From positions 434,001-498,000 of the forward strand of contig NW_026909534.1 in assembly GCF_033115175.1 (NCBI RefSeq): a stretch of DNA of 64,000 nt, written 5' to 3'. This document shows positions 46,746 to 60,022 of this stretch, in pieces (the stretch's first letter is position 1; the number at the start of each line of letters is the position of its first letter). Made by a program: the position numbers and the translations under genes. This stretch comes from Lepus europaeus (taxonomy: Eukaryota > Chordata > Mammalia > Lagomorpha > Leporidae). The notes below the pieces were generated by a model, which saw only the letters and a list, made by a program, of their open reading frames with translations, had not been told where the DNA came from and made no database searches.

Positions 46746-49700
46746 AAAATATATGTTAAGGGACTCAAAAGGGAGACATAGACTCCAATACAATAGTAGT
46801 GGGGTACTTCATACTCCACTCTCAGAAATAGAAAGTTCAACCAGACAGAAGATCAACAAGGAAACAGCAGATTTAATCAACACTATAGCCCAAATGGATC
46901 TAACAGATATCTACAGAACTTTCAATCCTACACTTAAAGAATTTACATTCTGCTCAGCAGTGCATGGAACCTGCTCCAGGATTGACCACATGCTAGGCCA
47001 TAAAGCAAGTCTCAGCAAATTGAAAAGAATTAAAAGCATAGGATGCAGCTTCTCAGACCACAGTGAAATGAAGTGAGAAATTAGCAACTCAGGAATCCTG
47101 AAAGCATATGCAAACACATGGAGATTAAACAACATGCATCACTGAAAGAAAATTACAGACCAATATCCCTGATGAACACAGACGCAAAAATCCTCAATAA
47201 AATCCTGGCTAATAGAATGCAATAACACATCAGAAAGATCAGCCACCCATTCTAAGTGGGATTTATCCCTGGTATGCAGGGATGGTTCATTGTTTGCAAA
47301 TCAATCAATGTGATACACCACATTAACAAACTGCAGAGGAAAAACCATGATTATCTCAATAGATGCAGACAAAGCATTTGATAAAATACAACACACTTTC
47401 ATGATGAAAACTCTAAGAAAACTGGGTATGGAAGGAACATTCCTCAATACAATCAAAGCAATATATGAAAAATCCATGGACAACATCCTATTGAATGGGG
47501 AAAAGTTGGAAGCATTTCCATTGAGATCAGGTACCAGACAGGGATGCCCACTCTCACCACTGCTATTCAATATAGTTCTGGAAGTTTTAGCCAGAGCCAT
47601 TAGGCAAGAAAAAGAAAGTAAGGGACACAAATTGGGAAGGAAGAAGTCAAGCTTTCCATCTTTGCAGACAATATGATTCTTTATTTAGGGGATCCAAAGG
47701 ACTCTACTAAGAGACTATTGGAACGCATAAAGGAGTTTGGCAAAGTAGCAGGATATAAAATCAATGCACAAAAATCAGCAGCCTTTGTATACACAGGCAA
47801 TTCCACAGCTGAGAAAGAACTACTAAGATCAATCCCCTTCACAATAGCTACAAAAATAATCAAATACCTTGGAATAAACTTAACCAAGGATGTTAAACAG
47901 CTCTATGATGAAAATTACAGAATCTTAAAGCAAGAAATAGAAGAGAATACCAAAAAATGGAAAAATCTTCCATTCTCATGGATTGGAAGAATCAATATCA
48001 TCAAAATGTCCATTCTTCCAAAAGTGATTTATAGATTCATTGCAATATCAATCAAAATACCGAAGACATTCTTCTCAGATCTGTAAAAAATGATGCTGAA
48101 ATTCATATGGAGACATAGAAGACCTCAAATAGCTAAAGCAATCTTGTACAACAAAAACAAAGCCAGAGGCATCACAATACCAGATATAAGGACATACTAC
48201 AGGGCAATAGTCATCAAAACAGCATGGTACTGGCACAGAAACAGATGGATAGACCAATGGAACAGAATAGAAACGCTGGAAATCAATCCAAACATCTACA
48301 GCCAACTTATATTTGATCAAGGATCCAACACCAATACCTGGAGTAAGGACAGTCTATTCAATAAATGGTGCTAGGAAAACTGGACTTCTACATGCAGAAG
48401 CATGAAGCAAGGACCCTACTTTACACCTTACACAAAAATTCACTCAACATGGATTAAAGACTTAAATCTATGACCTGACACCATCAAATTATTAGAGAAC
48501 ATTGGAGAAACCATGCAAGATATAAGCATAGACAAGGACTTCTTAGAAAGACCCCAGAGGCACAGGCAATCAAAGCCAAAATTAACAATTGGGAATGCAT
48601 CAAATTGAGAAGTTTCTGTACTTCAAAAGAAACAGTCAGGAAAGTGAAGAGGCAACCAACAGAATAGGAAAAATATTTGCAAACTATACTACAGATAAAG
48701 GGTTGATAACCAGAATCTACAAAGAAATCAAGAAAATCCACAACAACAAAACAAACAACCCACTTAAGAGATGGGCCAAGGACCTCAAGAGACATTTTTT
48801 GAAAGAGGAAATCCAAATGGCCAACAGACACATGAAAAAATGTTCAGGATCACTAGCAATCAGGGAAATGCAAATCAAAACCACAATGAGGTTTCACCTC
48901 ACCTCAGTTAGATTGGCTCACATACAGAAATCTACCAACAACAGATGCTGGAGAGGATGTGGGGGAAAAGGGACACTAACCCACTGTTGGTGGGAATGCA
49001 AACTGGTAAAACCACTATGGAAGTCAGTCTGGAGACTCCTCAGAAACCTGAATATAACCCTACCATACAACCCAGCCCTCCCACTCCTTGAAATTTACCC
49101 AAAGGAAATTAAATTGGCACATAACAAAGCTGTCTGAACCTTAATGTTTATTGCAGCTCAATTCTCAATAGCTATGACATGGAATCAACCTAAATGCCAT
49201 CAACAGTAGACTGGATAAAGAAATTATGGGACATGTACTCTATAGAATACTATAAAGCAGGAAAAAAAAACAATGAAATTCAGTCATTTGCAACAAGATA
49301 GAGGAATCTGGAAAACATCATGCAGAGTGAAATAAGCCAGTCCCAAAGAGACAAATATCATATGTTCTCCCTGATCAGTGGCAATTAACCAACCACTTAA
49401 AAGGAAGCCTGTTCAAGTGAAATGGACACTATGAGAAACAGTGACTTGCTCACCCCTTGTACTGAATGTTGATGAGCAACTTAATACTTTATCCCTTTTA
49501 GTAGTTCTTTGTTTTACTTAATACTATTGGTTGACCTCTGTAATTCACACATAATTATTCTTAGGTGTTTAAATTTAACTGAAAAGTGACCTCTGTTAAA
49601 TATAAGAGGGGGGATAAGAGAGGGAGGAGAGCAACAATTTGGGACATGCTCAATCTGACTTGCATCAAATGGTAGAGTTAGAAACGTGCCAGGGGATTCC

Positions 49701-50621
49701 AATTCAATCCCATCAAGGTGGCATGTACCAATGCCATCTCACTAGTCCAAGTGATCAGTTTCAGTTCAGAATTGATCATAATGATAGGATAAAGAGTCAA
49801 AGGGATCACATAAGCAAGACTAGTGTCTGCTAATACTAACTGAGAATTAAAAAGGAGAGAATGATCCAACATGGGAAGCAGGATACACAGCAGACTCATA
49901 GAATGGCAGATGTCCTAAACAGCACTCTGGCCTCAGAGTCAGCCCATAAGGCATTCGGATCTGGCTGAAGAGCCCATAAGAGTATTTTAGGGATGGAAAG
50001 CCAAGACAATCCAGCCAAAAAAAAAAAAAAAAAAAAAAACCTAAATGAAAAATCTCTGTGAGTGAGATCTCAGTGGAAAGAATGGGCCATCAAAGAAGGA
50101 GGTTCCTTTCTCTGAAGGGAGGAGGAGAGAACTTCCACTTGGACTATGACTTTGTCTAAGTAAGATTATAGTTGGTGAACTCAAAAAGCTTCCATAGCCT
50201 TGGCAACACATGACAAGAGCCTAGGGTGATTACTGAGGCCATAAACAAGAGTGTCAATTGTTAAATCAATAACAGGAGTCACTGTGCACTTATTCCCCAT
50301 GTAGGATTTCTGTCCTTATTGTGTTGTTCAATGTGCATTAATGCTACAACTAGTACTCAAACAGTACTTTACACTTTGTGTTTCTGTGTGGGTGCAAACT
50401 GTTGAAATCTTTACTTAATATATACTAAATTGGTCTTCTGTGCATAAAGAGAATTGAAAATGAATCTTGATGTGAATGGAATGGGAGAGGGAGTGGGAGA
50501 TGGGAGGGTTGTGGGTGGGAGGGAATTTATGGGGGGGGAAGCCACTGTAATACAAAAGCTGTACTTTGAAAATTTATATTTATTAAATAAAAGATAAAGA
50601 GAAAAGGAATACAGGGGGCAG

Positions 50622-51515
50622 CATAGCCCAGGTACCAAGTATATGACAGAGTAGGTTTCACAGACCTCCATTTCTAGAGATCATGATAGTGGAATGAATT
50701 AATGGGCATGTGGTAGGAAGCAATGCAGATGGTGACTCTCAGATAGGAGAGGTTATCCCTCCACCCCAGGCTGCACCATTAAGACCACTGTCTTTCTAAT
50801 CCATTCACAACTCTCTTTTGAATGCTGGTCCAGAACTTCTATTACCACCAAGCCTTGAAAACTAATGGATGAGGTAAGTTAATATCAAGTATATCTTGTT
50901 CACTCTGGTCAGTATGATCCATAACTGCTTGGACAATGCAACTAGGATCTTTACTTTTTAATGACTCTTGTCTCTGCTCTTAGTCTTAAGGTGTTATCTC
51001 AGAGAGCATTAAGTTGTATTCTGTTAGAAAAGATTCCTATTTATTGAGCTCTCTTCTTCAAATACCATAACAACTTCTCACTTCCAAAGGAAATGGGACT
51101 GTTCCCCAGTACCCAAACTTCAATGTTCCCAGAAACTATGCAATGTATAAGTTCTGTAACCTCAAATGAGTAGCTATTGACAGGCTATACAGTGCAGGAA
51201 ACCAGAAACTTCATTTAAAGGAGATACACCAGAAACCCCATAAATGCAATTGCAATACACTGTAAGTCAGCCGGCACACATCTCACAATAAGGACATTTC
51301 ACTAATATTATTGCTATACTCATCTTAAAGATGAGTAAACAGTGACAGAGGTGCAACCTACATTCAGCTCATTTACAATTCAGCTCAAATGGTCTGAATA
51401 TCCATCTACATCCCACGGCCATCTTGTATGAGACCAGTTGTCTACAGAAATTTTAGAACCCCTTTCTGTATATCTGGAGACCCATTGGTCTTCTGTCAGA
51501 CACCTCATATACTTT
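50622..51515. other. Unique sequence, no gene seen
   Basis: About 0.9 kb with no recognised repeat. No long frame and no splice-flanked exon was apparent. Confidence 0.45.
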
Positions 51516-51850
51516 TTTTTTAAAAGATTTATTTTTATTTATTTGACAGGCAGAGTTACAGAGAGAGGTAGAGAGAGAGAGAGAGAGAGAGGTCTTCCAT
51601 CCACTGTTTCACTTCCCAGATGGCCACAATGGAGCTGTGCTGATCTGAAGCCAGGAGCCAGGAGCTTTTTCTGGGTCTCCCACATGGGTGTAGGGGCCGA
51701 AGGACTTGGGCTATCTTTTACTCCTTTCCCTGGCCACAGCAGAGAGCTAGGTCAGAAGTGGAGCAGCCAGGATTAAAACCGATGCCCATATGGGATGCTG
51801 GCACTTCAGCCCAGGGCGTTAACCCACTGAGCCACAGCGCCAGCCCCTCA
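51516..51850 (-). repeat. CSINE (-)
   Basis: 'aaaagatttatttttatttatttgacagg' to 'gagccacagcgccagcccc'. A short 'cctcat' repeats at both edges. Confidence 0.92.
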
Positions 51851-52425
51851 TCTTCTGACAAAAAAAAAAAAAAAAATCCTTGAAAATTCAACATTATTCA
51901 TTTCTTCTATGTCTTTGGAACTAAGGATCTACCATTGGTGTCCCTTCCTGAACCAGCCAAGGTCTATAGGGTGTACCTGAATGAGAGATTATAATGCCTC
52001 CAATCTACATCTGCACCTATGCCAACAAGAGACAGGAACCTGTCCTGCTCTCCAAAGTTCCTTTTACCCCCACACTAAAATTCACAGACATAGAAACCAA
52101 TCACACAGTCCTTGAGCAATATGAGGACAGCTTCAGGACCAGAAATTCTTTAAATATGGTGGGAGTGGTTGCAATGGCATATGCTGAGAAGGAAAATAAA
52201 GGAGACTTTTCATGATCTTTCCCTGTTGACATCATGGGCTAATGAAGCAACTTTCCCTGGAAAACAGTGCACACCTCCATTAGGAAGAAACTTGCTGGAA
52301 AATCAACCTCTTAGGATACAGCAGGGATACATAAAAACTTGTCTAACCACATGAAGTGCTCACATAATATTCCAATTCCTCATTAATTCCTGGCTTGGCA
52401 AATACATTTGAAAGAAACATACTAT
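51851..52425. other. Unique sequence, no gene seen
   Basis: An A17 run lies at about 51860. The frame at 51994-52215 has no recognisable domain. Confidence 0.45.
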
Positions 52426-52429
52426 AAGT

Positions 52430-52703
52430 TGGCCAGCACCACAGCTCACTTGGTTAATCCTCCACTTGTGGCGCCGGCACCCCAGGTTCTAGTCCTGGTT
52501 GGGGTGCTGGATTCTGTCCCAGTTGCTCCTCTTCCAGTCCAGCTCTCTGCTGTGGCCCGGGAGTGCAGTGGAGGATGGCCCAGGTCCTTGGGCCCTGCAC
52601 CCGCATCAGAGACCAGGAGAAGCACCTGGCTCCTGGCTTTGGATCAGCGCAGCGCACTGGCCATGGTGGCCACTTGGGGTGTGAACCAATGGAAAAAGGA
52701 AGA

Positions 52704-52759
<56 letters not shown>

Positions 52760-52796
52760 GCTCTCACTGCCTAACTCTGCCTGTCCAAAAAAAAGA
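52430..52796 (+). repeat. Variant CSINE (+) with long (TC)n and TSD
   Basis: Second-subfamily head and core with a TC run at 52706-52758. The edges 'agaaacatactataag' and 'agaaacacactattaag' form an imperfect TSD. Confidence 0.92.
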
Positions 52797-52934
52797 AAGA
52801 AAAGAAGAAAAGAAACACACTATTAAGTGGAGAAATTAAAATGTGGATAGAATTTTTGGAAATTGCCATTAAATATTTTATTACTTCTTCAATTCTCATA
52901 ATTAAATTGTGGTTCTAAAACCTCAAATACTTCT

Positions 52935-53871
52935 TTTTTTGATTTTTTTTATTAAACTTTTATTTAATGAATATAAATTTCCAAAGTACAGCTTATGGGT
53001 TACAATGGCTTCCCCCTCCCAAAACTTCCCTCCCACCCACAACCCTCCACTTTCCCGCTCCCTCTCCCCTTCCAATCACATCATGATTCATTTTCAATTC
53101 TCTTTATATACAGAAGATCAGTTTAGTATATATTAGGTAACAATTTCAACAGTTTGCCCCCATATAGCAACACAAAGTGAAAAAAAAAAATACTGTTGGA
53201 GTACTAGTTATAGCATTAAATAACAGTGTACAGCACATTAAGGACAGAGATCCTACATAATATGTTTTTAAAAAAATAATTAATTTTCTATGCCATTTCC
53301 AATTTAACACCAGGTTTTTTTTTCATTTCCAATTATCTTTATATACAGAAGATCGATTCAGTATATAATTAGTAAAGATCTCATCAGTTTGTACCCACAC
53401 AGAAACACAAACTGTAAAAATACTGTTTCAGTACTAGTTACAGCATCACTGCACATTAGACAACACATTAAGGACAGATCCCACATGGGATGTAAGTACA
53501 CAGTGACTCCTGTTGCTGACTTAACAATTTGACACTCCTGTTCATGGCGTCAGTAATCTCTCTAGGCTCTAGTCATGAGTTGCCAAGGCTATGGAAGCCT
53601 TTGGAGTTCGCTGACTTTGGTCTTATTCCGATAGGGTCATAGTCAAAGTGGAAGTTCTCTCCTCCCTTCAGAGAAAGGTACCTCCTTCTTTGATGGCCCT
53701 GTTCTTTCCACTGGGATTTCACTCACAGAGATCTTTCATTTAGGTCTTCTTCTTCTTTCTTTTTTTTTTTTCTTCTCCATGGTATCTTGGCTTTCCATGC
53801 CTACAATACTCTCATGGGCTCTTCAGCCAGATCTGAATGCCTTAAGGGCTGATTCTGAGGCCAGAGTGTTG
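52935..53871 (-). mobile_element. LINE-1 3'-UTR-only insertion (-) with 19-bp TSD
   Basis: A reverse-oriented double-module 3' UTR, truncated just past ORF2. The perfect duplication 'taaaacctcaaatacttct' sits at 52916-52934 and 53872-53890. Poly(A) appears as a T-rich run at the left. A clean, probably recent insertion without coding capacity. Confidence 0.95.
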
Positions 53872-53890
53872 TAAAACCTCAAATACTTCT

Positions 53891-54857
53891 ACAGATACCT
53901 GGAAAAAAAAAAAAAAAACCCAAGGACTCTTTTTAACTTTAGTGTTTAAAGAAAAAAATAATATCCCTGAATAAATCATTTTTAATCCTTTAAAATGATT
54001 CTTGATCTTACCTACTAAAACAATTTGTGGATCATATTTCACAGTAAAATAGTAATAATTTGGTGGATTAATATGGCTGGAAAACAGGGTGAATGCCTTG
54101 TAAAATCTTTGTGAATATTTAAAACTGTGCTATCTGATAATTCTTTACCCAAAACTTCCTGAAATTCATCTGTCCATCAATCCAGTTATCTGTATATTTT
54201 TAACAAAGCTATATCAAAAAAAAAAAAAAAACTGCACTTAAGTTGCGGTTTCTGCCAAAAAATTAGGCAAGAGACAAATATAAAGGTATCATGGAGCTCC
54301 TGCTTTTACTCCTCTTGTCTAAATGAGAATTGGCATGAAATTATAGTCAAACTCTTGAGGATTTGAGTGATGGTCTCATGGGCCATTGACTGTTGGCCCA
54401 CAGCTATTAGTCATTTGTTCTATGGATAGTGTATGAATTGTGCTATTCAAATGCCTATATCATCACTGATCTGGTAATTGCCTTTCAGTGACTTCATTCT
54501 TCAAATTGAGGGACATCAGTTTTGAACTTCTATCTTAAATAACTTCATCTCAGACCCAGAAGAAAATTATTACTTAGTTCCCAGCATCATACAATGTAAA
54601 CAGAAAATGAAGTTTTAGGCATCAAACAAGAATAGTATCATGAAATAGTGGATTCTCTTGTCCTTTCAGAAAATTATTGCTCCCTATAGTGGTAGCCACA
54701 CACTTCTGACAGCAGGAGTTGGTGATTTTGGAATTACGGTTGTAAATTCTGTGGGGATTCCTGAGAAGAAAGTGGGCAGGCAGCAGGCAACACTCAATTG
54801 TTGTTGATTGATCTTTTACAACTCATTTCCTCTCACTGGTTTTAAATACATCTTTTA
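53891..54857. other. Unique sequence, no gene seen
   Basis: AT-rich with A runs near 53900 and 54215. Nothing codes. Confidence 0.45.
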
Positions 54858-55140
54858 TTATTATTATTATTATTTGACAGGCAGAGTAATAGACAATGAG
54901 AGAGACAGAGAGAAAGGTCTTACTTCTATTGGTTCACTCCCCAAATGGTCACTATGGACGGCACTGTGCCAATCTGAAGCCAGGAGCCAGGTGCTTCTTT
55001 CTGGTCTCCCATGTGTGTGTAGGGGCCCAAGCACTTGGGCCATCCTCCACTGCCCTCCCTGGACAAGAACCTGGTGTCCATATGGGATGCCAGTGCCACA
55101 GGCGGAGGATTAACCAAGTGAGCCACGGCACCAAACCCTA
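54858..55140 (-). repeat. Variant CSINE (-), internal deletion
   Basis: 'ttatttgacaggcagagtaatag' to 'accaagtgagccacggcaccaaaccc'. The segment before the head is shortened. Confidence 0.85.
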
Positions 55141-55389
55141 CTTAAACCTTCTGAGTAATGACCAGCATTTATAATTTCAAACACTTGGAAATAGGAGCTC
55201 TAACACTTGATTTTACTGAATCAATAATGAAAAATATAGTCCCTAAGATATAAAGAGAGTGATGATCACAGAGTGAAACTAATTCAGCATCCTACAAGGA
55301 CTAAATTTGAGGTCAAGCTTGAGCTACTTATCACTAATAGAAATGTCACTAATAGAAACAACCAGTGTTATCTGACCAAGTTTTACTAG

Positions 55390-55535
55390 GTGGGAATGGC
55401 ATCCCATGTTTGTGCCAGTTTGTGTCCCAATCTCTCCACTCCTGATCCAGCCCCCTGTTATTGAACCTGGGAAAATAGCAGCAAAAGATGGCCCAAATGT
55501 GTGGGCCTCTACCCACACCACAGTGCCAGCCCTAA
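55390..55535 (+). repeat. CSINE fragment (+), rearranged
   Basis: 'ggcatcccatgtttgtgccag' to 'ggcccaaatgtgtgggcc', then directly the complement of a SINE head ('accacagtgccagccct'). Confidence 0.7.
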
Positions 55536-57415
55536 TAAATCTTATTAAAAACCTAAAGGAGGAAAATGTAAAACGTATAAATTACAGTTATATATAGGTA
55601 TAAATTTCTGAAAAGTACATAATTTCATCCTTTTAGAGATCTAAAATTTATTTGTAAATTATATAATTAAAAGATAAAGAAACATTGATTCTTATGTCTC
55701 TTCAGCATAAGACATCAACTTTTCCAGGTTCTAGATGCAGTTATTCAGAGTTTCATAGATGTAATCAGTAATGTGGCTCAAATAAGTCTTACCCAGGGGA
55801 TCCCAAATTTAAACAGGGTACTCAATACCATTTTAGAAAAGTTCCAAAATATGTATCAGAAGAAAAAAATAATTTATTTGGTACATCTCATTTTAATTAT
55901 AGTATTACCTAAATTTCCAATAGTCAGATGTACTCAAAAAATCCCACAGGTGGGAGAGATGGCCTAATACAGCAAGTAATTATTAAAATAAAAATTTTAA
56001 GCTACAACTTAACTAGGGAAAATAACACTCAACAGGTCCCAAACTAAAATAATTAAGATGACATAATAAAAAAAAAAACTCAATGTCTTCATGCATTAAA
56101 ATTTATTACATTAGATTTAATTAACAAAAAGGTGATTATTCCAGCTCTTTACTACTTGGCAGCCCAATTTTACCTGTTGAATCTGGAAAAAAGTAAATGG
56201 CATCTCATGGTAGATTACTAAAATCTTAATGCTATATGCCATCGATTATGTCCACCATACTTTATATCTAATATTAATATATCTGATGCCTCTTAATAGA
56301 TAAATGACCCATCTTAACTATTACAAAAGTGGCAAATGTGTTTTGCTCAAAGCTTTTCCAACAGCTCCTTAGTCTAGTTTGCCTTCACTTTGAAAAGACA
56401 CTTCTAGGCTATACATGAGCATCTCATTGACTTTGCCATCAAACACAATTTTTGCAAAGAATTTAACTGTACTCACCTTTTATCAGGAGCACAAGAACAC
56501 ATCACATTGATGACTTCCTCCCTGAATGAGACTATTTGACAGACTTGTGAAGAACATACAACGCTAATACCTTTTAGTCCTTCCTGGGTTTTGGTGCAAT
56601 GCATGCCTCATTTAAAAAATTGTCATGGGTGCTACAAATCAGCCCAGCTTAACTGGCCCCCCTTCCAATGAAAAGTGCTAAAATTCAGTCAAATTAAATT
56701 CTGTAGGCACTATCATTAGTGCTCTCAGTGAATTCTTCACTTGTGGAGCTCATATGCCTTCTAAATTCTTTGCATCATCTATGATATCCATTACTTCTCA
56801 AGGGTGTGATGCAAGAAATAACCTCTCTTGGAACCTTGCCATGTGCCAGTAAAATTAAATTAGATGGCTATTAACTATGCTATACTGGAAAAACAGTCAC
56901 CTACACACCTTGAGCCTGTGATTCTACAAACCTTGATGTCTAGTAGGACTTTGGCCATGGATATATAATAGTAAAATGTGAGAATGGCTACTAAGGCCTC
57001 CTTAATAAATGATGGACCCAAAACTTGGCATACTCCTTTTGGCAGAGGGGATGGCTTCCAATGTCTACTGTCTATGTCCAGATGCCAGGGTACTGCAGGA
57101 GGTCACTATTCTAACAATAAAAAAGAAAAACCATTTAAGTTCAGCTGGACACCATTCTGCTGACTGTTGATCTCATTACTATTAATCTGGATGCCTTCAT
57201 TGATGACAATCCCCAGACCCAAAGTAGTCACAGCCATTATCTGCTAACAAAAGCTTAAACCAAGAGTTATGGATTTATACCTGTTATAACACAATTCCTC
57301 AGAACCCATCTAGTCCAAACCTTGAGAGTTGAAAGCTGTTATACTTGGCCCACCCATAAATAGGACATTAATTGTGCCAGATGGGCTCTATATCCTTGTA
57401 CTGCAAGGAGGATGT
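55536..57415. other. Long unique stretch, no gene seen
   Basis: Nearly 1.9 kb without a confident assignment. The patch 56130-57350 has somewhat higher GC than its surroundings and could be an ancient, heavily decayed repeat, but I find no motif that would name it. No frame above about 64 codons. Confidence 0.4.
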
Positions 57416-57419
57416 CACA

Positions 57420-57667
57420 GATATTGATGCTCCAAACTTATCCAGCTCCCTACTTATGTGTCTGGGAAAGCAGCAAAGGATTGCCCAAATGCTTGGGCCC
57501 CTGAACCCATGTGATATCTGGAAGAAGCTTCTATCTCATGAGATCAGCCTGGTCTAGCCCCAGTCATTGCAGCCATTTTGGAGGAGAATAAACCAGAAGG
57601 AAGATCAGTCTCTCCCTTTCTCACTCTAACACTGCCTTTCAAATATATAAATAAATCTTTTAAATGT
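57420..57667 (+). repeat. CSINE (+), 5'-truncated
   Basis: Body from 'atccagctccctacttatgtg' to 'tatataaataaatctttt'. Confidence 0.8.
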
Positions 57668-57739
57668 AATCATTTCAATAGATTCTTCAGTGCTCAATCA
57701 TGATGACCTTTACTATCTTAAGGACATTTTCATTTCTTT

Positions 57740-58020
57740 TTTAAAGATTTGTTTATTTGAAAGGCTGGTGTGCTGCAGTATACAAAGCTGCCATCTGTTA
57801 TACTGGCATCCCATATAGGCACCAGTTCAAATCACAGGTGTTCCACTTCTGATTTAGCTTCATGCTAATGGCCTGATAGAGTGGAAGATAGCCCAAGTAC
57901 TTGGGCTCCTGCCACCCCCATAGGTGACTCAAAAGAAGCTCCTGGTTTCAACCTGGCCCTACACTGGCCATTGGAGACACCAGAGGCATGAAACAGATGA
58001 TGGAAGATTTCTCTATGTCT

Positions 58021-58052
<32 letters not shown>

Positions 58053-58370
58053 AACTGTGACTTTCAAATAAAGAAGTAAATAACTTTTAAAATGATTTTA
58101 GAAAGGGCAAAGAAACACAGAAAGTGGGTGAAGAGAGAGAGGAAGAGAGGTCTTCCATATGTTGGTTCACTCTCTAAATGTCTGCAACAGCTGTGGCTGG
58201 ACCAGGCTCTCACATCCCCTAATAAGTAGTAGATCTTGCACTTAGGTGAAAGGAACTAAAGAATTTAAGCCACTACCCCATGCTTCCCAGAGATATTAAG
58301 CAGGAAACTAGTTTGGAAGTGAAACACTGAAAACTTAGATTAGCACTGCAATATAGAATGTGGGCATCAC
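57740..58370 (-). repeat. CSINE (-) interrupted by CSINE (+)
   Basis: The minus-strand tail 'aaagatttgtttatttgaaagg' (57743-57767) stops, a plus-strand CSINE follows (57768-58090, head 'ctggtgtgctgcagtatacaaag', tail 'aaataaagaagtaaataac'), and the minus-strand body resumes at about 58095. Confidence 0.8.
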
Positions 58371-58374
58371 ATTC

Positions 58375-59935
58375 AATGACAAACAAATTCAAAAACCTGG
58401 AAGAAATCAAGACACATGCTAGGTACAAAAATTGAGCCATGAAGACATATAGAAAACCTAAACAAACAAAAAACCAAGACAGATATTGAATCAGTAACAA
58501 AAACCCTCCAAAGAAAAGCCCAAGACCAGAAAGCTTCACTGCTAAAGTCTACCAGACTTTTAAAAATAGAACTAATTCCAATTCTTCTTAAGCTATTCAA
58601 AGCAATTGAAAGAGAAGAGTATTCCCAAACTCCTTCTATTTGGCCAGCGTCACCTTATTTTCTAAACCAGAAAATGATACAATAGAGAAAGAGAATTAAA
58701 GAACATTAAATCTGATAACCACAGATCCCAAAATTCTCAACAAAATACTAGCTAATAAAATCCAACAACAGATCATAAAGATAATTTACCTGGACCAAGT
58801 GGAATGTACCTAGGGTATGCAGGGATAGTTCAATATATGCAAATCAATAAATATGATATGTGACACTAGCAAACTAAAGAATAAAAACCACATGATGATC
58901 AATAAATGAAGAGAAAGTATTTGATAAAAAGCAACCTTTCATTATAAAAACCTTAAGCAAGTTGGGAATAGAAGGAACATTCCTTATCACAATCAAGGCA
59001 ATATATGACAAATCTTCAACCAACATCATATTGAATGGGAAATCGTGGAAGCATTTCCACTAAGATCTGAAACCAAAGTTGCTCTCCATCACTACTGCTG
59101 TTCAATACACTACTGACAGTTTTAGCCATGGCAATAACGCAAGAAAAAGAAATCAAAGGAAAACAAATTAGAAAGGAGAAAGCCTAATAACCTGTTTGCA
59201 GATGATATGATCCTAAATATCGGGAAACCAAAAGACTCCACCAAGAGATTATTGAAACTCACAAGAAAGTTTGGTAAAGTTGTAAAATATGAAATCAACA
59301 CACAAAAATCAATAACCATTATATACACAAAAATGCCATAGCTGAAAAATAACTTATCAGATCAGTGCCATTCTCAATAACCATAAAATTTTTTATTACC
59401 TTGGAATAAATTTAGTCAAGGGTGTGAAAGATCTCTATAAGAAAAATTATAAAACATTAAAGAAAAAAAAGAAAACACAAAAAAAGGAAAAATCTTTGAT
59501 GTTCATAAATTAGAAGAACTAATATCATCAAAATTCCCATTCTACCAATAGAAATTATTTTTAATTTTACTTTTACAATCATTTATTTATTTGAGAGGAA
59601 ATTATAGAGAGATGGAGAGACAAAAAATGATGCCTTCTACCTGTTGGTTAATTCTCCAAATAGCTGTAATGGCTGGTGCTGGGCTGATCTGAACCCATGA
59701 GCTAGGAGCTTCCTCCTCATCTCCTATGTGGATACAGGAGCCCAAGCACTTGGGCCATCTTCCACTGCCTTCCTAGGCCATAAGCAGAGAGTTGGATCAG
59801 AGGACCAGCTGGGACCCAAACTGGCATCCATGAGATGCCAATGCCACAGAGGTTCAAACTACTATTCCACAGTGCCAGCCCCTCAAAAGCAATTCATAGA
59901 TTCAATGTGATCTCAATCAAAATACCAAGAACATT
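58375..59935 (+). mobile_element. Old LINE-1 ORF2 fragment (+), split by a CSINE
   Basis: Decayed ORF2 reverse transcriptase region. 'LFADDMI'-type text at about 59192-59215 marks the catalytic site, and 'KVYQTFKNRTNSN'-like spacing precedes it. It resumes after the SINE at 59883-59935 with the 'AIHRFNVISIKI' segment. More diverged than the other L1s. Confidence 0.85.
59573..59882 (-). repeat. CSINE (-) nested in the old L1
   Basis: 'acaatcatttatttatttgagagg' to 'ttccacagtgccagcccct'. L1 sequence is continuous across it. Confidence 0.88.
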
Positions 59936-60022
59936 TGGAAAGAAGACATTTCTCTCTGTCTCTCACTGTCTATAACTCTACCTGTCAAAATAAAAAAATA
60001 AAATAAAAAAATTTAAAAAATA
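59936..60022 (+). repeat. Variant CSINE 3' end (+)
   Basis: Only 'ggaaagaagacatttctctctgtctctc...ctgtcaaaataaa' is left, with an A-rich tail. Confidence 0.75.

Larger units (their letters stand above)
44273..49388 (+). pseudogene. L1 ORF2, broken and split by a nested insertion
   Basis: Starts 'MAGQSCYLSTVTLNVNG' with the endonuclease 'CCSQETHL'. It stops at 44524, is interrupted from 44656 to 46745, continues with 'GYFILHSQK'-equivalent text and 'SRIDHMLGHKASLS', then loses most of the linker between endonuclease and reverse transcriptase at about 47137. The polymerase motif has decayed: '[11 protein letters not shown]' is intact (about 47540), but the first Asp of FADD reads as Asn (near 47668). 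The end 'LISGN' is at 49388. Confidence 0.88.
42089..50606 (+). mobile_element. Full-length LINE-1, plus strand, disabled, with nested insertion (L1 #3)
   Basis: Flanked by the perfect 15-bp duplication 'gaatacagggggcag' (42074-42088 and 50607-50621). Order: 5' UTR (42089-43170), ORF1 (43171-44204), ORF2 (44273-49388, interrupted by a 2.1-kb retrotransposon at 44656-46745) and single-module 3' UTR to 50606. Without the nested insert it is about 6.4 kb. ORF1 has lost its ATG. ORF2 has stops and an internal deletion near 47137, which joins the end of the endonuclease region to the start of the reverse transcriptase. Confidence 0.94.

Noticed and set aside
51994..52215. Small protein-coding gene of 73 codons
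   Set aside because: No domain, no splice context and no conservation evidence available.
56130..57350. Possible ancient retroviral pol region
   Set aside because: One short stretch near 56510 can be read as an Ile-Asp-Asp-like motif, but neighbouring sequence shows no further pol motifs in any frame.
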